This document shows positions 8,534 through 18,204 of a stretch of 64,000 bases of DNA, in pieces. Both the position numbers and the translations under genes were made by a program. Each line of letters opens with the position of its first letter. The stretch's first letter is position 1. Source of the DNA: Bradyrhizobium sp. ISRA430 (lineage in GTDB: Bacteria; Pseudomonadota; Alphaproteobacteria; Rhizobiales; Xanthobacteraceae); assembly GCF_029909975.1 (NCBI RefSeq), contig NZ_CP094516.1, positions 3,162,001-3,226,000 of the forward strand, written 5' to 3'. The notes beneath the pieces were generated by a model. That model saw nothing but the letters and a program-made list of their open reading frames with translations, was not told the DNA's origin and did no database searches.

Positions 8534-9889
8534 ATGAATCTCCATCGCATGCTGCTGGAGCGCAAGGCTGCCGGCAAACCGATTACTATTGGGCTGATCG
8601 GGGCCGGAAAGTTCGGCCTGATGTTCCTGTCGCAGGTGCGCCAGACCGACGGCATGCATCTGGTCGGCGTCGCCGACCTCAACACCGCCCGCGCTCGTTC
8701 GCAGCTCAAGCTCGGCTGCTGGCCCGAAGAGCAATATGCAGCCACCTCGATCGACGACGCGCTGAAGCACGGCCGTACCATCGTCACCGACAATGCTGAC
8801 GCCCTTATCACCCATCCGGCGATCGAGGTCATCATCGAGGCGACCGGCGATCCCGGCGCCGGCATCCGCTTTGCGATGAAAGCGATCGAGAACGGCAAGC
8901 ACATCGTGATGGTCAATGTCGAGGCGGATGCGGTCGCAGGCCCCATCCTGGCGCGCAAAGCGCGGCAGGCTGGCGTCGTCTACTCATTGGCCTGGGGCGA
9001 CCAGCCGGCACTGATCGCCGATCACGTCGATTGGGCGCGCGCGGCCGGCTTCAAGGTCGTCGCCGCCGGCAAGGGCACTCGCTACCACCCGACCTATCAC
9101 CAGTCGACGCCGGATACGGTGTGGGACATCCTCGACAAATACATGAAGATCAAGGATCGCAACTCGATCAATCCGAAGATGTTCAACTCCTTCGTCGACG
9201 GCACCAAGTCGGGCATCGAGATGACCGCGGTCTGCAATGCGACCGGCCTGCATGCGCAGAGCGAAGGCCTGTCGTTCCCGCCCGCCACCCGCTTCGAGCA
9301 CGCCGAGATCTGCAAGCCGAGATCCGACGGCGGTACGCTGGAGAAGTCTGGCGTCACCGAGGTCACCTCGTCCGTCTATCGCGACGGCACCGACGTGCCA
9401 CAGAGCCTCGTGATGGGCACCTATGTCGTGTTCGAGACCGACAGCGCCTATTCCGAGGAATGTTTTCGCGAGTACAGCATGCTGCCAGACAAGACCGGCA
9501 AATATGCTTCGCTCTACCGTCCGATCCACATGATCGGGCTCGAGCTCGGCATCTCCGTTGCGTCGGCGGCACTGCGCAAGGAGCCGACCGGCGCGCCTAT
9601 CGTGTTCAACTCGGACGTGGTTGCGACCGCCAAGCGCAAGCTGAAGGCCGGCGAGATGCTCGACGGCGAAGGCGGCTTCTGCGTCTGGGGCAAGCAGACG
9701 CCGGCTGAGGCCTCGCTCAAGCAGGGCTATCTTCCGCTCGGCCTGGCCCACCACGTCAAGCTCAAGACCGAGATCGAAGAAGGTCAACGGCTGAAGTGGG
9801 AGGATGTGGAGTACGATCCGGATAGCCTCGCCGTGCGCGTCCGTCGCGAGATGGAAGCGGCCTTCCGTCAACCGAATGTCGCCTCGTGA
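8534..9889 (+). CDS. NAD(P)-dependent oxidoreductase with C-terminal SAF domain
   Basis: A 451-aa protein. The N-terminal Rossmann fold has the dinucleotide motif GLIGAGKFG near residue 20, followed by VVGVADLN-like and EVIIEATGDP blocks as in homoserine-dehydrogenase/Gfo-Idh-like enzymes. The C-terminal part (about 365-440, KLKAGEMLDGEGG ... LPLGLAHHVKL) looks like a SAF domain, as found in sugar-acid dehydratases and sialate synthases. Such proteins are often mislabelled as flagellar FlgA-like. The start at 8534 follows AAGGAAC by 7 bases. Its position behind the TRAP genes and LysR regulator suggests oxidation of a sugar acid or polyol taken up by the transporter; the exact reaction is unknown. 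Confidence 0.8.
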   Translation: MNLHRMLLERKAAGKPITIGLIGAGKFGLMFLSQVRQTDGMHLVGVADLNTARARSQLKLGCWPEEQYAATSIDDALKHGRTIVTDNADALITHPAIEVIIEATGDPGAGIRFAMKAIENGKHIVMVNVEADAVAGPILARKARQAGVVYSLAWGDQPALIADHVDWARAAGFKVVAAGKGTRYHPTYHQSTPDTVWDILDKYMKIKDRNSINPKMFNSFVDGTKSGIEMTAVCNATGLHAQSEGLSFPPATRFEHAEICKPRSDGGTLEKSGVTEVTSSVYRDGTDVPQSLVMGTYVVFETDSAYSEECFREYSMLPDKTGKYASLYRPIHMIGLELGISVASAALRKEPTGAPIVFNSDVVATAKRKLKAGEMLDGEGGFCVWGKQTPAEASLKQGYLPLGLAHHVKLKTEIEEGQRLKWEDVEYDPDSLAVRVRREMEAAFRQPNVAS

Positions 9890-10123
9890 TCGAGCAGCGG
9901 TCCGCAACGCACGGACTGCATCGAAGCGGCGGCCCGCGAGAATCGCTTGCGGTCCACATCCCGTCGGCCGCCCTTCGATCCCTCAGTCAATATCTGCGAT
10001 CAGTAGCCTGGCGCCGCTGCGTCCACGACCCCACTCGGACTCGCGACGCTGCCTGAGCGTTACAATCGGGCGAAGGAGTTCGTGAAAAATCGGAGTAAAG
10101 CGCTCAAAATCGTAGATTTGGCA
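9890..10123. other. Intergenic region with a possible gene tail
   Basis: No complete gene. An in-frame stretch on the plus strand from about 10050 to 10150 reads to a stop as a charged peptide ending ARERLAPQT. It runs into repeat copy B and could be the tail of a deleted gene, possibly an integrase, but it is too short to identify. Confidence 0.3.
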
Positions 10124-10440
10124 GCGAGGGAGCGACTTGCCCCCCAGACATGATTTTGTGTCCTCACCGTAGTCCGCAGAACTCTTCGCAGGTCGATCAT
10201 TCACTGATCGTGAGGCACGACCTCGGCTCCTGCTCCTGCGACCCCGCTCTAAACCACGCAAACGTCTTAAGACTTCACCTCACCTCAGTCGAAAGAGCGA
10301 CCGCACTTGCCCACGGGAGATTTTCCTTGATCTCCCGGTGCACACGTCGCACACACGCGGCCTTCTAACTGATTGAAACAATTGCAGTTTCGCTCCAATC
10401 CATCGTGGGGAAGTCTGAGCCAGCTACCGCCAAGAAGATC
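10124..10440. repeat. Dispersed intergenic repeat, copy B
   Basis: Same orientation as copy A (3885-4174) and recognisably homologous: GGGAGCGACT, GCAGAACTCTTCGC, GAAAGAGCGAC, TTGATCTCCCGGTGCACACGTCG (10331-10350) and TTTCGCTCCAATCCATCGTG. The tRNA-like T-arm is more degraded here than in copy A. Together A and B are direct repeats enclosing the TRAP/LysR/oxidoreductase genes. No gene lies between 9890 and 10569. Confidence 0.6.
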
Positions 10441-10569
10441 GAGGTCGATCAAACGTAGACCGCATTGCGCCAGTAAGTTGCACGGCGCCGGCAGGCTGCC
10501 ACCATCGCCCGCGCCGCGGAATAGTGCGGCAGGCGCATCGCTCCGCACCTTCGGTGCTGTAGCGAGGAA

Positions 10570-11307
10570 TCACGCTGTGCCGCCAAGATAGAGCCGCTTG
10601 ACGATGTCGTTGCCCCTCAATTCGTCGACCGACGCGGCCGCTACGACGATTTCACCGTGGACAATGATATAGCCGCGGCTGGCGATCCGGATCGCCTGAT
10701 TGAAGTTCTGCTCCGCCATCAGCACCGTGAGGCCGAGGTTTTGATTGAGCTCGCCGATCTTGGTGATGGTCTGCGAAACGAGTAGCGGCGAGAGGCCCAC
10801 CGAAGGTTCGTCGACCAATAATAGGCGTGGTGACGACATCAGGGCGCGCGCAATCGCCAGCATCTGCTGCTGTCCGCCAGACATCGTGCCCGCGAGCTGC
10901 TTCTGCCGTTCCTTAAGGACGGGAAACGTTTCGAAAGCAACCGCAAGATTGCAGTCGACGCTGCGCCGGGCCGCCTTGCGGAACGCGCCGAGCATCAGGT
11001 TCTCCAGCACGGTCAGCCGGGGGAACAAGCGACGGCCCTCTGGAACCATCGCTACGCCGAGCTCGACGATGTCTTCGGTCGACAGACGGGACAGATCGTG
11101 CGCCGTTCCGTCGATCGTGAGCGATATGGCGCCGCGCTGCGGCCGCACCAGGCCCGCGATGCACTTCATCAGCGTGCTCTTGCCGTTGCCGTTGGTGCCG
11201 AGCAACGCAACGGTTTCGCCGGCCTCGACATGGAGCGAAACGCTGCGCAACGCCTTCACGGCGCCGTAACCTGCATCAAGATCATTGATGGCCAGGCTAA
11301 GTGCCAA
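10570..11307 (-). CDS. Branched-chain amino acid type ABC transporter ATP-binding protein (LivF-like)
   Basis: A 245-aa ATPase with Walker A GTNGNGKST, signature MSGGQQQMLAIARALMSSP and Walker B RLLLVDEPSVGLSP, as in LivF. It drives import together with LivG, LivH, LivM and the binding protein LivK. A TTG start at 11307 is chosen because AGGAGG lies 6 bases upstream and the coding frame would otherwise extend into livG; it overlaps the livG stop. It is the last gene of a long operon beginning with the molybdenum hydroxylase genes at 19082. The transported substrate is probably that of the hydroxylase rather than an amino acid. Confidence 0.9.
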   Translation of the reverse strand: MALSLAINDLDAGYGAVKALRSVSLHVEAGETVALLGTNGNGKSTLMKCIAGLVRPQRGAISLTIDGTAHDLSRLSTEDIVELGVAMVPEGRRLFPRLTVLENLMLGAFRKAARRSVDCNLAVAFETFPVLKERQKQLAGTMSGGQQQMLAIARALMSSPRLLLVDEPSVGLSPLLVSQTITKIGELNQNLGLTVLMAEQNFNQAIRIASRGYIIVHGEIVVAAASVDELRGNDIVKRLYLGGTA

Positions 11308-12037
11308 GGTAGGCCTCCTGCACCCGATGGTCGGCCATGACTTCGGAAGGCGTGCCGATTGCGATGATCCTGCCGGCGTCAAGACACATGACGCGTTCGG
11401 AAAAGCGCATCACGGCCTGCATGATATGCTCGATCATGATGATGGTGATGTCCCGGCTTGCAAGGCTCAACAGCAGATCAAGCACTTCGTCGACTTCCGA
11501 ACTGGAGAGGCCCGCCATGGCCTCGTCCGAAATCAGGAGCTTCGGATGCGTCGCCATCGCACGCGCAAGTTCCATCTTGCGCAATTCCACCTGACCAAGC
11601 TGCGCGGCCGGGACGTTGGCCTTCGACCCAAGGCCCATTTGATTCAGGATCGACATCATGGTGTCTCGCCGCTGCGCCACCGAGACGTGCTCGTGCGCGG
11701 CAAAGTCGAGCGCGACCATGAGATTTTCGGCGACCGTCATGCTCCTGAACGGCCGCGGAATCTGGAAGCTGCGGGCAATGCCGCGGCGCGTGCGCACATG
11801 CGGTTGCAACTGCGTGATATCCTCATCACGAAACAGGACGGTGCCGGGTTCGGTGCGAAACGCGCCGGAAATGCAGTTGATCAGTGTGGTCTTGCCCGAG
11901 CCGTTCGGACCGATCAGGCCGAACCGCTCGCCGGGCCGAATGTCGACGCTGACATCGTTGAGCGCCGTGAACCCGCCGAAACGCTTGGTGAGCGCCGAAA
12001 TGCGCAGCAGCGGCGGCTGGGTGCTGGAGAGCGTCAT
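11297..12037 (-). CDS. Branched-chain amino acid type ABC transporter ATP-binding protein (LivG-like)
   Basis: A 246-aa ATPase with Walker A GPNGSGKTT and the LivG-type insert (TRRGIARSFQIPRPFRSMTV). The signature helix reads LGQVELRKMELARAMA instead of a canonical LSGGQ, and Walker B is LLISDEAMAGL with Ala in place of the usual Pro. These departures are seen in LivG relatives, so it is probably functional. Overlaps its livM neighbour by 4 bp and the livF start by 11 bp. Confidence 0.9.
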   Translation of the reverse strand: MTLSSTQPPLLRISALTKRFGGFTALNDVSVDIRPGERFGLIGPNGSGKTTLINCISGAFRTEPGTVLFRDEDITQLQPHVRTRRGIARSFQIPRPFRSMTVAENLMVALDFAAHEHVSVAQRRDTMMSILNQMGLGSKANVPAAQLGQVELRKMELARAMATHPKLLISDEAMAGLSSSEVDEVLDLLLSLASRDITIIMIEHIMQAVMRFSERVMCLDAGRIIAIGTPSEVMADHRVQEAYLGT

Positions 12038-12993
12038 ACCTCACCCTCCTTGCGGCTGCCGCGCAGCTTGCGGATCAGGCCGATGATGCCTTCTGGTGCG
12101 CCCACCACAAACAGTACCAGCATCAAACCGAGCACCAGCACATTGACTTCCGACGAGATCGTGACCGCCAGCAATTGCTGCGTCGTACCAAGCAGGATCG
12201 CGCCGATGATCGGTCCGGACCAATGCGCGGTTCCGCCGATCAGCGACATCGCCAGCGTCGAGACGGAATAGTTGAGATTGAACGCGGACGCGGGGTCCGC
12301 ATATTGCAGGTACATTGCAGCGGGAGCGCCGACGGCACACATCAGCGCCCCTGAGATCACACAGGCGAGCAGCTTCAATCCCATGGTCGGCACGCCGGTG
12401 CACTCGGCCGCGAGTTCGTCGTCCCTGAGCGCCTGCAGGCCGCGGCCGATCCATGAGTTCTGGATGTAGCGCGAAATCGCAACCGCCAGCACCACGAGGA
12501 GAGCCTGGACGAAGAACAGCATCTGCACATAGTAATCGAACGGCGCCGTCACCGCCGGCCGTTGGATCTGGATGCCCGCCGCTCCGCCGACGTATCGCCA
12601 GTTCGTTATCGTCGTCTCAATGATGATTGTCAGCGCAATCGTCGCGATCGAGAAGAAGATTCCCTGCATGCGAAGCGTCAACAGGCCGAGCGCAAACCCC
12701 ATGAGCGCGCCGATCGCGGCGGCGGTCAGGATCTGCAGGGGAAGCGGTGCACCAAAGGCATTGACCAGGAATACCGAGGCATAGACGCCAACACCGTAAA
12801 ACGCGCTGGTGCCGAAATTCACATAACCTGCATAGCCGCCAAGGATACTCCATGCGACGGCAAGCGCGATGAACTGCATGATCACGTAGCCGGCAAAGAA
12901 TGGATACTGGTTGGCGACGACCTGTGTCATCACAAAGACGGCGGCGAGAAAGCCGGCCGCTCCGATCCAGAAAGCAATGCTGTTGCGCTTCAT
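12034..12993 (-). CDS. Branched-chain amino acid type ABC transporter permease (LivM-like)
   Basis: A 319-aa polytopic inner-membrane protein with about 8-9 helices. Conserved LivM blocks include the GGYAGYVNFGTSAFYGVGVYA region and the cytoplasmic EAA-like loop around GRGLQALRDDELAAECTGV, where it contacts the ATPases. The start overlaps the livH stop (ATGA), and its stop overlaps the livG start. It forms the membrane channel together with LivH. Confidence 0.92.
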   Translation of the reverse strand: MKRNSIAFWIGAAGFLAAVFVMTQVVANQYPFFAGYVIMQFIALAVAWSILGGYAGYVNFGTSAFYGVGVYASVFLVNAFGAPLPLQILTAAAIGALMGFALGLLTLRMQGIFFSIATIALTIIIETTITNWRYVGGAAGIQIQRPAVTAPFDYYVQMLFFVQALLVVLAVAISRYIQNSWIGRGLQALRDDELAAECTGVPTMGLKLLACVISGALMCAVGAPAAMYLQYADPASAFNLNYSVSTLAMSLIGGTAHWSGPIIGAILLGTTQQLLAVTISSEVNVLVLGLMLVLFVVGAPEGIIGLIRKLRGSRKEGEV

Positions 12994-13871
12994 GATCGCC
13001 TGCCAAACAGGCCCTGCGGCCGTACGGCGAGAATGCCGAGCAACATCGCAAAGGAAATCGCCGGTGCCCAGGAGGCGCCGAACATGGTGAGCACGATCGA
13101 CTCGGCAACACCGAGAATGATGGCGGCGACGAGCGTGCCGCCCATACTGCCAAGCCCCGCCATCACCACAACGCAGAATGTGCGCCCAATATAGGCACGG
13201 TCGAGCGTCGGATCGACAGGAGCGACGATGATGAGCAGGGCACCGGCGACCCCGAGCACGGCGGTGGCGATGCCGAATGCCCGCTGCTTGATCTTGACCG
13301 GGTTGGTGCCCATCAATCGTAACGCCTCCTGGTCCTGCGCGACCGCGCGGATAGCGCGCCCCATGAAGGTCCGCGACAAATACAGCGTGAGCAGGACGGT
13401 CAGTGCGGTTGCGACAGCAAAGGCAACCAGAAGCCGGTACGGAATGCGGATATCACCGAGCCGCCACGCCTTGCCGATATAGTCGGCGGTGACGGAGCGC
13501 TGATCGACCCCGAATTGCAGGATGATCAGCACTTCAATGATGAATGCGACGCCGAAGAAGAAGGCGATGCCGCGCACCCCGGCGTCGCTGCCCCGCTTCT
13601 CGAACGTTTCGTAGTACAGGCGATAAGCCGCGAGCCCGAACAGGAAGAATACAGGTGTGATCAGGAACCCGGCGACCAGCGGATCAACGGCATACTGCTC
13701 ATTGAGGAAATACACTGCGTACGACGCCAGCACCAGAAACGCCGGATGCGCCACATGGGGGACGTCAAGCAGGCCGAACGACACGGACAACCCAAGGCTG
13801 ACCGCGCCGTAAAAGCAGCCGAGCAGCACCCCGATCACCACCGCATCGAGCAGCAGATCCAGTGAAAACAA
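12990..13871 (-). CDS. Branched-chain amino acid type ABC transporter permease (LivH-like)
   Basis: A 293-aa inner-membrane permease. LivH features include the first helix GVLLGCFYGAVSLGLSVSFG and the ATPase-contacting loop TFMGRAIRAVAQDQEALRLMG. A TTG start at 13871 is preferred: GGGGG lies about 7 bases upstream and the first helix starts immediately after it. An earlier ATG would add 41 charged residues and overlap livK. The gene lies about 100 bp downstream of livK in the same operon. Confidence 0.88.
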   Translation of the reverse strand: MFSLDLLLDAVVIGVLLGCFYGAVSLGLSVSFGLLDVPHVAHPAFLVLASYAVYFLNEQYAVDPLVAGFLITPVFFLFGLAAYRLYYETFEKRGSDAGVRGIAFFFGVAFIIEVLIILQFGVDQRSVTADYIGKAWRLGDIRIPYRLLVAFAVATALTVLLTLYLSRTFMGRAIRAVAQDQEALRLMGTNPVKIKQRAFGIATAVLGVAGALLIIVAPVDPTLDRAYIGRTFCVVVMAGLGSMGGTLVAAIILGVAESIVLTMFGASWAPAISFAMLLGILAVRPQGLFGRRS

Positions 13872-13974
13872 TTGAGGTCCCCCTTGACCCGACTTCAGCC
13901 GCTTCCCGATCAGCCCGTGCCGGGGTATCCGATCCCCTGCCCGATTTTTCCCGGGCAGCCTCACGATATCCAGC

Positions 13975-15258
13975 TTATTTCCGCGCGGCTTCAAACGGAG
14001 CGACCAGTTCGCCGGATTTCAGATTCTCCGGGAACAGGATCACCTGCTTGCCCGAGCTGCGGAACTGCTCGATGTTCTTGTCCACAACGCCACGGAACTG
14101 GGCCTGCAGCACCGCGGTTTCCTTACGCTCGCCATCAGGCGAAAACGCGATCGGACCGACGATAGTCTTGTGCGTGTTTTCGCGCAGATATTTTGCGAGT
14201 GCCTTTTGATCCAGCGAACCCACCGCCTTGATGGCCTGCTCGATGAGCTGGCCGCTGGCATAGCCGAACGGCGCCAGATAATAACCGAGCGGGTCGATCT
14301 TGGCTTCCACGGCCCGTTTCGTGTACTTGTCGAAGAACTCCTTGGTTCCCTCAAAATACATGCTCTTCTCCGGGAGCCATGTGTTGTAGTTGACGACGCC
14401 GTTAAGCAGCGAGCCCATGTTCTCCATCACGGCGCCGAACTGCAGACCGACCATGCCGCCGCCGAAAACCTTGACGTTGTCGCCGATGCCGATCTCGTTC
14501 ACGGCGCGCAGGATGCCCGCCGAGTCCGGCGGATAAGACGCGACATAAACGATGTCGGGCTTGCTCGCCTTCAGCGCCCGGATGATGCTGGAGAACTCCA
14601 CGGTATTCGGCGGATAGGCCTGGTCGAAGACGATTGGCAGGCTGCGCTTTGCTGCGACTTCGCGCGCGGTCTTCGCCAGATTCTGGGCAAATTCCTGGTC
14701 GGCCGCCAGCAATGCCATGGATTTGCCGCCGGCCTTCTGACCGATATCGAGAAACGAAGACGCCCAGCTGTCGGGCGGCCCCCACGGCGCATTGTTGAAC
14801 CACATGTCATGGCCGACCTTACTGTTGACCTGGAAGGAGAAGTTGCCGATCAGCAGAAGCCCACGCTGCTTGACCATCGGCATGATTGGCGCCGTCGGCA
14901 CGGTCGCGTAGGGCGCGAACAAGAGGTCGACCTTGTCGACATCAATCAGCTTCGAATAGATCGCCGGCGTCTCCGAAGCACTCGATTTGTCGTCATAGAC
15001 GACCAGTTCGACCTTGCGGCCGCCGAGCAGCCCGCCCTTGGCGTTGACGTCGTCACGCCAGATCTCGATGCCGAGCAGCGACGCCTTGCCGCCGCCTGCG
15101 AGACCACCGGTTTGCGGCATGCTCATGCCGATTTTGATCGGCGCCTGCTGCGCCTGCAGCGGGTTGACACCGAGCGGCGAGGCAGCAAGCGCCGCGCCCG
15201 CGGTCGCCAGCAGGCGGCGGCGGGAAATCGATCCTGGCCTGGAGACCTTCTTCGACAT
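13975..15258 (-). CDS. ABC transporter substrate-binding protein (LivK-like)
   Basis: A 427-aa type I periplasmic binding protein (Peripla_BP_6). It opens with a twin-arginine-type signal (SISRRRLLATAGAALAAS ... LQAQQ). The mature protein begins PIKIGMSMPQTGGLAGGG and carries the typical VYDDKSSASETPAIYSKLI region. The ligand is likely a small organic compound. It follows the hydroxylase large-subunit gene by 70 bp in the same direction, implying that the imported compound is the one hydroxylated by the coxMSL-type enzyme. An RBS (GGGAGAGGA) precedes the start. Confidence 0.92.
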   Translation of the reverse strand: MSKKVSRPGSISRRRLLATAGAALAASPLGVNPLQAQQAPIKIGMSMPQTGGLAGGGKASLLGIEIWRDDVNAKGGLLGGRKVELVVYDDKSSASETPAIYSKLIDVDKVDLLFAPYATVPTAPIMPMVKQRGLLLIGNFSFQVNSKVGHDMWFNNAPWGPPDSWASSFLDIGQKAGGKSMALLAADQEFAQNLAKTAREVAAKRSLPIVFDQAYPPNTVEFSSIIRALKASKPDIVYVASYPPDSAGILRAVNEIGIGDNVKVFGGGMVGLQFGAVMENMGSLLNGVVNYNTWLPEKSMYFEGTKEFFDKYTKRAVEAKIDPLGYYLAPFGYASGQLIEQAIKAVGSLDQKALAKYLRENTHKTIVGPIAFSPDGERKETAVLQAQFRGVVDKNIEQFRSSGKQVILFPENLKSGELVAPFEAARK

Positions 15259-15328
15259 TGGCAGTCCTCTCCCTAAGACAGTTGCTGTTTGGTGCGATTG
15301 TGTTTGATTTTGCCGGGGGCGTCCCTCG

Positions 15329-17722
15329 TCAGATTTTCCCCAAGGCCGTCAGGATAACCCGCGGCGTCAGGGGAATTTCGGTAATTATTGTCCCGAACGG
15401 TTTGAGCGCATCGTTGACCGCATTGGTGACGGCCGCCGCCGCCCCCGCGGTACCCGCCTCGCCCACGCCCTTGGCGCCGAGCTCGGACTCGCGCGTCGGC
15501 GAGACGACGTGGCCGACGTCGATGTCGGGCATTTCGCCGGACATTGGCACCAGGTAATCGGCCATGTTGGCATTGGTCAGCTGTCCACGGTCGTCATAGA
15601 TGCACTTTTCAAAAAGCGCCGCACCAAGCCCCTGCACCACCCCGCCCCTGATCTGCTCATCGACCAGCTGTGGATTGATGATGGTGCCGCAATCCTCGAC
15701 CACCCAGTGCTTGAGCAACTTGACAAAGCCGGTGTCGGTATCGACTTCGACCCAGGCGGCCTGAACGCCATTGGTAAAGGCGAAAGGATACTCCCGGGGC
15801 ACAAAGTGCTTCGTCGCCATCAGTTCGGGCTGGATGCCCGGCGGCAGGGTGTCGGGACGGAAATAGACGATGCGCGCAAGCTCATTCAGTTCGATGCGCG
15901 GTGCACCGTCGCTGACATTGACCACGGCATTGTTGATGATATCGAGTTCGGCCGGGGTCGATTGCAGAATGACAGCGGCAACATCGAGGATATTCTTGCG
16001 TAAAATCTTCGTCGCCTGCAACGCCGCCTCGCCGCCAATGCCGGCGCCGCGCGAAGCCCAGGTGCCGCCGCCATAGGGCGTCATGTCGGTATCACCGAGG
16101 ATGATGCGGACGCGATCCATGGAAACGCCGAGGACGCTGCCTACGATCTGCGCCGTGAGCGACTCCGAGCCCTGCCCTTGCTCGGTGATGCTGGTCTGGC
16201 AGATCACCGAGCCTTGCGCATCCAGCCGCACCGCCACGCCGTCCTGTGACGATATCCTGGCCCCGCCGACGCCGTAAAACGCCGCGCTGGGGTTGGTCAC
16301 CTCGATAAAGCTTGCGATGCCAATGCCGCGAAGAACGCCCCCTTTGCGTAACTTTGCCTGCTCGGCGCGCAGTGCCCGATAATTCATCATCTCGACGATC
16401 TTGGCCAGCGACGCATGGTGCGACAATTGTTCGAACCGCAGCCCCGACGGCGAGACGCAGGGATAGGCGTCGTCAGCAATCAGATTGCGGCGGCGGATTT
16501 CCACCGGATCCATACCGATCTTCATGGCGGCGAGATCGACCAGCCCCTCCGTCACCGAACAGGCGATGGGATGGCCAACCGCACGGTACTGGCACATCAC
16601 GTTCTTGTTCTGAAACACCACCCGCGCCCGTGCGCGGTAGTTCTTGTTGGTGTAGGGGCCGCCGACGAGGTTGACGACCTGGTTGGCCTCGATCGCGCTA
16701 GTACGCGGGTACATCGAATAGGGCCCGATGCCGGTAAGATCGTCGATCTCGAACGCCGTGATGGTGCCGTCGCGCGTGACGCCGATCTTTCCCTTGCAGC
16801 GATGGTCGCGGGCGTGAATGTCGGTATTGAAACTCTCGACGCGATCGGCGACGAATTTCATTGGCCGACGCAGCAGCTTTGCCAGCGCATAGGTCGCCAT
16901 CTCATCGGCATAGATGTGCACTTTGATGCCAAAGGAGCCGCCGACATCCTTGCAGACGACGCGAACCTGCTGTTCCCGCAAACCCAGATGCAGTGCCGCG
17001 ATGTTCTGCACCATGTGAGGGGCCTGCGTACCCTGATAGATCGTGAGCCGCGCTTCCGCCGCATTCCAGTCGGCAACGACCGAACGCGGCTCCAGCGTCA
17101 CACCGGTGTGGCGGCCGAAGACGAAATCGGCCTCTACCACCGCATCGGAACCGGCAAAGGCTTGATCCACCGCGCCTGCATCGTGGATGCGTTCGAACGC
17201 CAGATTGTCACCAAGCGAAGCATGAATAACCGGCGTCGCCGGGTCGAGCGCTGTGCGCATGTCGGTGGCGGCTTCGAGTTCCTGATACTCGACCGCAACA
17301 CGCTCCGCAGCATCCTCAGCCGCCGCACGGCTCGTCGCCACAATGGCGGCCACCGCCTCGCCCTGCCAGCAGACCCGATCGACTGCGATCGCCGATTGCG
17401 GCGCGGATTTGAGGCCCTTGAGATGCGACAGCACGCCGACCCAGGGCGTGATGACAGCCGCAAGCTCCTTGCCCGTGACAACCGCGCTCACGCCCGGCAT
17501 CTGCTTTGCAGCGGCGGCATCGATGCTCACGATCTTCGCGTGCGCATGCGGCGAGCGCAGGAACACGACATGCGCCATTCGCGGCAGCTCCATGTCGCTG
17601 ATATAGCTGCCGCGGCCTTGCAGCAGCCGGTCGAGATTCGGCCGCGGCACCGTCTTGCCGATATAGGAGTTCGGCCGGTCCAGCACCGACAACCTTTCGG
17701 GATCGATGCGGATTGAGCTCAT
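15329..17722 (-). CDS. Xanthine dehydrogenase family molybdopterin-binding subunit (CoxL/XdhB-type)
   Basis: A 797-aa catalytic subunit of a molybdenum hydroxylase. An N-terminal aldehyde oxidase a/b hammerhead domain (about 25-135) is followed by the two molybdopterin-binding regions. Cofactor motifs include KDVGGSFGIK and QGQGSESL, and the C-terminal GAKGVGEAG carries the conserved catalytic Glu. The CO-dehydrogenase loop AYXCSFR is absent (CQYRAVGHP instead), so it is not a CO dehydrogenase. It hydroxylates an aromatic or heterocyclic carbon using water. The start overlaps the small-subunit stop as ATGA. Confidence 0.92.
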   Translation of the reverse strand: MSSIRIDPERLSVLDRPNSYIGKTVPRPNLDRLLQGRGSYISDMELPRMAHVVFLRSPHAHAKIVSIDAAAAKQMPGVSAVVTGKELAAVITPWVGVLSHLKGLKSAPQSAIAVDRVCWQGEAVAAIVATSRAAAEDAAERVAVEYQELEAATDMRTALDPATPVIHASLGDNLAFERIHDAGAVDQAFAGSDAVVEADFVFGRHTGVTLEPRSVVADWNAAEARLTIYQGTQAPHMVQNIAALHLGLREQQVRVVCKDVGGSFGIKVHIYADEMATYALAKLLRRPMKFVADRVESFNTDIHARDHRCKGKIGVTRDGTITAFEIDDLTGIGPYSMYPRTSAIEANQVVNLVGGPYTNKNYRARARVVFQNKNVMCQYRAVGHPIACSVTEGLVDLAAMKIGMDPVEIRRRNLIADDAYPCVSPSGLRFEQLSHHASLAKIVEMMNYRALRAEQAKLRKGGVLRGIGIASFIEVTNPSAAFYGVGGARISSQDGVAVRLDAQGSVICQTSITEQGQGSESLTAQIVGSVLGVSMDRVRIILGDTDMTPYGGGTWASRGAGIGGEAALQATKILRKNILDVAAVILQSTPAELDIINNAVVNVSDGAPRIELNELARIVYFRPDTLPPGIQPELMATKHFVPREYPFAFTNGVQAAWVEVDTDTGFVKLLKHWVVEDCGTIINPQLVDEQIRGGVVQGLGAALFEKCIYDDRGQLTNANMADYLVPMSGEMPDIDVGHVVSPTRESELGAKGVGEAGTAGAAAAVTNAVNDALKPFGTIITEIPLTPRVILTALGKI

Positions 17723-18204
17723 GCTTTCAGCTCCATCCGCGACCGCGCGGTATTCTCGATCGCGTCGATGATGGCCTGATAACCGGTGCAGCGGCAGTAA
17801 TTTCCCGAGAGATGCTCGCGGATTTCCGCTCGTGTGGGCGTTCGGTTCTCACGCAACAGATCCTGCGCCGCCATCAGCATGCCCGGCGTGCAGAAGCCGC
17901 ATTGCAGCGCATTGCGGTCACGAAACGCCGCCTGCAGATCGGCGATCTCGCCGGAATCGGACAAGCCCTCGATCGTCTCAACCATGGCGTCGTTCACCTG
18001 CACCGCCAGCATCAGGCAGGAACGCACAATCTCGCCGCCGACACGCACCGTGCAGGCTCCGCACACGCCATGCTCACATCCGAGATGCGTGCCCGTTAGT
18101 TTTAGATGCTCGCGTAAGAAATCCGCGAGGTTGAGCCGCGGCACGACATGCGCTTCAACGCGTTCACCGTTGACCGTGAGCGAGATCGCCACTGGAGCCG
18201 TCAC
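17719..18204 (-). CDS. Molybdenum hydroxylase small subunit, two [2Fe-2S] clusters (CoxS-type)
   Basis: A 161-aa protein with an N-terminal plant-ferredoxin-like cluster (CEHGVCGACTVRVGG, plus a further Cys in RSCLML) and a C-terminal helical cluster domain (CGFCTPGM and NYCRCTGYQ). It passes electrons from the molybdenum site to the FAD subunit. A GTG start at 18204 is preferred: GGAGGAA lies 5 bases upstream and the codon overlaps the stop of the FAD-subunit gene. An earlier ATG would add 17 residues inside that gene. Confidence 0.92.
   Translation of the reverse strand: MTAPVAISLTVNGERVEAHVVPRLNLADFLREHLKLTGTHLGCEHGVCGACTVRVGGEIVRSCLMLAVQVNDAMVETIEGLSDSGEIADLQAAFRDRNALQCGFCTPGMLMAAQDLLRENRTPTRAEIREHLSGNYCRCTGYQAIIDAIENTARSRMELKA

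Noticed and set aside
10570..13871. Genuine branched-chain amino acid transporter
   Set aside because: Sequence family fits, but the operon starts with molybdenum hydroxylase genes, so an aromatic or heterocyclic substrate is more likely; no Liv-specific evidence in the binding protein.
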